A stretch of DNA of 64,000 nucleotides. It comes from Giesbergeria sp. Its GTDB lineage: Bacteria; Pseudomonadota; Gammaproteobacteria; Burkholderiales; Burkholderiaceae_C. The notes under the pieces were generated by a model. That model was not told the DNA's origin and made no database searches. It was given only the letters and a program-made list of their open reading frames with translations. The stretch is taken from the NCBI GenBank assembly GCA_017985015.1, contig JAGNYI010000014.1, positions 1,356-65,355 on the forward strand. The letters run 5' to 3'. Numbering within the stretch: position 1 is the stretch's first letter; each line of letters starts with the position of its first letter. Made by a program: the position numbers and the translations under genes. Of this stretch, positions 61,210 to 64,000 are shown piece by piece.

Positions 61210-62529
61210 ATGCGGACTATGAAGCAATGGCTGAGCACCTTGGAGGAGCGACTGGCGCGCCTGCCGGTGGCGCTGGCTTTGGAATGGCCTGGTGGCCGGC
61301 GGGCCGGTCCAGGCGCTGCAGACGTGGTGCTAAGGTTCCGGGGACTGGGCCCGCTGGCTGCTTTGGCAGCGGGGCATCTGGGCGCGGTGGGCACGGCCAT
61401 CGTCGAGGGAGATGTCCAGTTTGAAGGCAGTGCGCGGGATCTGATGCGAGCCGCCACGGGCTTTCTGACCACCGATCCGGCGCACGCCGAAACCGGCGGC
61501 TGGCGCCGGCTGCGCGCCTGGGCGCGTTCGCTGCGTGTGCACTCGCGTGAGCGCGACGCCGAGCAGGTGCAGTTTCACTACGATTTGTCGGATGACTTCT
61601 ATGCGCTGTGGCTGGATCCGCGCCGCGTCTACTCCTGCGCTTACTACCGTGAGCCCGACATGAGTCTGGCAGCCGCGCAGGAGGCGAAGTTGGACCACAT
61701 TTGCCGCAAGCTGCGTCTGGCACCGGGCGAACAGTTTCTGGACATCGGGGCGGGCTGGGGCGCCCTGATGGTCTGGGCTGCGGAGCACTACGGCGTGCAG
61801 GCCACCGGCATCACGCTGTCGCGCCACCAGTACGCCTTTGTGCAGGAGCGCATCGCTGAGCGCGGACTGCAAAGGCAGGCCCGGATCGAACTGTGCGATT
61901 ACCGCCAGTTTGCTCCGGCGCAGCGCTTTGACAAGCTCGCTTCTGTGGGCATGCTCGAACATGTCGGCCGGGCGCAAATGCGGAACTATTTTGAAACGGT
62001 GCACGCCCTGGTGCGGCCCGGCGCTCTGGTGCTCAACCACGGCATTACGGCGGCGGCGGTGGGCAGCGCCCAGCTCGGCGCCGGCCTGGGGAAATTTATC
62101 GAGCGCTACATCTTTCCTGGCGGCGAACTGCTGCATGTGAGCCAATTGCTGCAACACACCGCGGCCGCGGGCCTGGAGATGGTGGATACCGAAAACCTGC
62201 GCCCGCACTACGCGCGCACGCTGTGGGCCTGGCCCGACGCTCTGGAGTGCCAGCTCGACGCCGCCCTGGACGTGCTGATCGCACAGGCCGGGTCCGAGCG
62301 CGGCGGCCGCGCCTTGCGGGCCTATCGCCTCTACTTGGCGGGCAGCGCTCTGGGGTTCGAGCTAGGCTGGATGGGCTTGCACCAGATGCTGTCGATTCGC
62401 CCGAACGGCGATCCGTCCTACGGCCCCCTGCGCGGGGCACAATCCGACTACCCTTTTTCGCGCGACGCGCTTTATTCGAGGTCTACTCCATGCTCTACAA
62501 ATTCAAATCCCGCGCCACCGGCGACCTGA
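61210..62529 (+). CDS. Cyclopropane-fatty-acid-synthase-like methyltransferase
   Basis: This 439-residue member of the Cfa/mycolic acid methyltransferase family uses SAM to modify unsaturated acyl chains of phospholipids. An N-terminal SCP-like domain is followed by VQFHYDLSDDFYALWLD, YSCAYY, the SAM motif FLDIGAGWGALMVWA, and FDKLASVGMLEHVG. An alternative ATG lies 9 bases downstream. The last 13 residues overlap the next gene. The gene is divergent from arsC. Confidence 0.9.
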   Translation: MRTMKQWLSTLEERLARLPVALALEWPGGRRAGPGAADVVLRFRGLGPLAALAAGHLGAVGTAIVEGDVQFEGSARDLMRAATGFLTTDPAHAETGGWRRLRAWARSLRVHSRERDAEQVQFHYDLSDDFYALWLDPRRVYSCAYYREPDMSLAAAQEAKLDHICRKLRLAPGEQFLDIGAGWGALMVWAAEHYGVQATGITLSRHQYAFVQERIAERGLQRQARIELCDYRQFAPAQRFDKLASVGMLEHVGRAQMRNYFETVHALVRPGALVLNHGITAAAVGSAQLGAGLGKFIERYIFPGGELLHVSQLLQHTAAAGLEMVDTENLRPHYARTLWAWPDALECQLDAALDVLIAQAGSERGGRALRAYRLYLAGSALGFELGWMGLHQMLSIRPNGDPSYGPLRGAQSDYPFSRDALYSRSTPCSTNSNPAPPAT

Positions 62530-62822
62530 TCCTCCTCAACGAGCAAGGCCTGCGCCTGCTTCAAATCATGGGCAAGGAGCCCACCGCCCAAGGCATCGTG
62601 ACGGTGGCGCAGATTCCAGCGGCCATTGCGGCGATCGAGGCCGCAGTAGCTCAGGAGGAGCAGGCGATGCGCGGTGCCAAGAGCCACGTCGATGCCGATG
62701 CGTCGCAGGAGCAGGAAGGCGCGGCAGCCGATCGCATCACGCTGCGCCAGCGCGCCACGCCGTTTATTGACATGCTCCAGCGCAGCGCGGCCGAAAACGC
62801 CGACGTGGTCTGGGGGACGTAG
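62490..62822 (+). CDS. DUF1840 family protein
   Basis: This 110-residue protein begins MLYKFKSRATGDLILL, typical of DUF1840 proteins of betaproteobacteria. The middle is Ala/Glu-rich (residues 45-80), followed by RITLRQRATPFIDMLQRSA. Function unknown. It overlaps the 3' end of the cfa-like gene by 40 bases in another frame. Confidence 0.87.
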   Translation: MLYKFKSRATGDLILLNEQGLRLLQIMGKEPTAQGIVTVAQIPAAIAAIEAAVAQEEQAMRGAKSHVDADASQEQEGAAADRITLRQRATPFIDMLQRSAAENADVVWGT

Positions 62823-62828
62823 AGAATA

Positions 62829-62937
62829 CATCCCCCTGAGCGGCTTTGCCGCTTCCCCCTTCTCTCGAATCGCTGCGCGATTCGGGAAGGGGGACGACGC
62901 CAGCGCGGCGGGGCGGCCCTTGCGCGGCGTCTGCTGG
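62829..62937 (+). repeat. GC-rich repeat of about 110 bp, copy 3 of 3
   Basis: It begins catccccctgagcggctttg, with a small hairpin GCGGC-ttt-GCCGC. A long hairpin follows (CCCCCTTCTCTCGAATCGC with GCGATTCGGGAAGGGGG), then CGGCGGGGCGGCCCTTG and cgtctgctgg. It lies between the DUF1840 gene and the convergent ligase gene. The rest of the gap to 63007 shows nothing recognisable. Confidence 0.85.
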
Positions 62938-63007
62938 TTTCGGCCGTGTCGGTTGCAGGGGTCTGTGTGCGTCGCGAAGCCCTACATACCGAGTCTTTTA
63001 GTCGCCA

Positions 63008-64000
63008 TCAGCGATAACTGCGCGCGTCTTCGATCACCTTGCCGTCGTTGGGCAATGAGCCGGGCGCGACCAGTTCGACTTCGCCGCGCAGCTTGGTGAG
63101 TTCGCGCACCGTGTCCTGCAGGCGCTCGGCCAGGCCGGACGAGGTTTCGGTGGACTCTACGCGCAGCAGCATCTGGTCGTTGGCCATTTCGCCCGAAACC
63201 ACGAGCCGCGCGCGCAGCACCTGCGGAAAGCGCGCCGCAATGGCTGCAATCTGCGATGGGTGCACAAACATGCCGCGCACCTTGGTGGTCTGATCGGCCC
63301 GGCCCATCCAACCCTTGATGCGGGCGTTGGTCCGGCCCGTGGGGCAGGCACCGGGCAGCACGGCAGAAAGGTCGCCGGTGCCAAAGCGGATCAGCGGATA
63401 GTCGCGGTTCAGCGTGGTCACCACCAGCTCGCCGACTTCGCCTTCGGGCACCGGGTCGCCGGTGCCGGGGCGCACGATCTCGACGATGACGCCTTCGTCC
63501 AGCACCAGGCCTTCGCGCGACTCGGTTTCATAGGCAATCAGGCCCAGGTCGGCCGTGCCGTAGCACTGGTAGCCGGCGACGCCGCGCTCTGTGAACCAGT
63601 CGCGCAGTGAGGGCGGAAACGCTTCTGCCGAAAGCAGCGCTTTGGTCACGCTGGGCAGCGGCAGTTGCAGTTCGGCCGCTTTTTCCAGAATGAGCTTGAG
63701 AAAACTCGGCGTGCCGATGTAGCCGGCCGGCCGCATGTGCGCCATGGCCTGCGCCTGTTGCTCGGTCTGGCCGGTGCCGCCGGGAAACACGGTGCAGCCC
63801 AGCGCCAGGGCGCCCGATTCCATCATCGAGCCCGCAGGAACGAAGTGGTACGAGAAGCAGTTGTGCACCAGCTCACCCGAGCGAAAACCCGCTGCGTACA
63901 GCGCGCGCGCCATGCGCCAGTAGTCGGGCAGCGAGCCCTCGGGTTCGTACAGCGGGCCAGGACTTGCAAAGACGCGTGGCATGGCAGTGCCATACGCCTG
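63008..64000 (-). CDS. Phenylacetate-CoA ligase-like AMP-binding protein, N-terminus outside window
   Basis: The visible 331 residues are the C-terminal two thirds of an ANL-superfamily ligase. They contain VFPGGTGQTEQQAQAM, YIGTPSFLKLILEKAAEL, YQCYGTADLGLIAYETES (in place of the usual YG(M/L)TE), RFGTGDLSAVL and the C-terminal GMFVHPSQIAAIAARFP. This layout resembles PaaK-type phenylacetate-CoA ligases. The frame is open across 64000, so the start lies to the right of the window; ATG 63982 is internal. Substrate unproven. Confidence 0.87.
   Translation of the reverse strand, partial: QAYGTAMPRVFASPGPLYEPEGSLPDYWRMARALYAAGFRSGELVHNCFSYHFVPAGSMMESGALALGCTVFPGGTGQTEQQAQAMAHMRPAGYIGTPSFLKLILEKAAELQLPLPSVTKALLSAEAFPPSLRDWFTERGVAGYQCYGTADLGLIAYETESREGLVLDEGVIVEIVRPGTGDPVPEGEVGELVVTTLNRDYPLIRFGTGDLSAVLPGACPTGRTNARIKGWMGRADQTTKVRGMFVHPSQIAAIAARFPQVLRARLVVSGEMANDQMLLRVESTETSSGLAERLQDTVRELTKLRGEVELVAPGSLPNDGKVIEDARSYR

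Overview
This window looks like a chromosomal segment of a facultatively autotrophic, denitrifying betaproteobacterium of the Comamonadaceae type (Acidovorax/Hydrogenophaga/Rhodoferax-like). That assignment is inference from high GC, betaproteobacterial small families (DUF3567, DUF1840, PHA-granule protein), the gene order of the hydrogenase cluster and two short GC-rich repeat families. No rRNA, tRNA, CRISPR array, transposase or phage gene was seen.

Layout. 1-5.6 kb: end of an unknown gene, a purU-lysR pair, a PAS/GGDEF/EAL protein and a ChaN-type lipoprotein. 5.7-19.9 kb: nitrate respiration, with the NarX-NarL two-component system, two NarK transporters, narGHJI, a parvulin-type isomerase and a beta-carbonic anhydrase. 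19.9-25.5 kb: a highly structured leader ending in an intrinsic terminator, followed by a compact five-gene unit (B12-dependent ribonucleotide reductase nrdJ, nnrS, nitroreductase, small conserved protein, hemerythrin). 25.6-31.5 kb: DUF3567, DUF3108, FAH-family hydrolase, methyltransferase, a small protein and a molybdopterin oxidoreductase. 31.5-53.3 kb: a 22 kb uptake-hydrogenase locus in the order known from Ralstonia eutropha (hoxK G, hupE, hoxZ, an XRE/HigA-like gene, hoxM L O Q R T V, hypA B F C D E X, hoxA B C J). 53.3-64 kb: M20 amidohydrolase, DUF2817 peptidase, wax ester synthase/DGAT with a divergent acyl-CoA-binding protein, PHA-related protein, aminopeptidase, MFS transporter, arsC, a cyclopropane-fatty-acid-synthase-like methyltransferase, DUF1840 and a truncated phenylacetate-CoA-ligase-like gene.

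How it works together (inference from families). The hydrogenase small subunit carries the two extra cysteines of the oxygen-tolerant membrane-bound type. Hydrogen would be sensed by the HoxBC regulatory hydrogenase, relayed by HoxJ to the sigma-54 activator HoxA, and oxidised by HoxKGZ, with electrons going to quinone. NarGHI can use quinol to reduce nitrate under NarXL control. NnrS and hemerythrin would help with nitric oxide, and NrdJ supplies deoxynucleotides without needing oxygen.

Most notable for follow-up: (1) the multi-hairpin leader plus terminator upstream of nrdJ; (2) six copies of a palindromic element of about 50 bp, two lying inside coding sequences and one supplying a stop codon; (3) three copies of a GC-rich element of about 110 bp, two of which interrupt the hydrogenase operon; (4) a toxin-less HigA-like regulator inside that operon; (5) a 19-unit hexanucleotide repeat encoding (His-Glu)19 in hypB.
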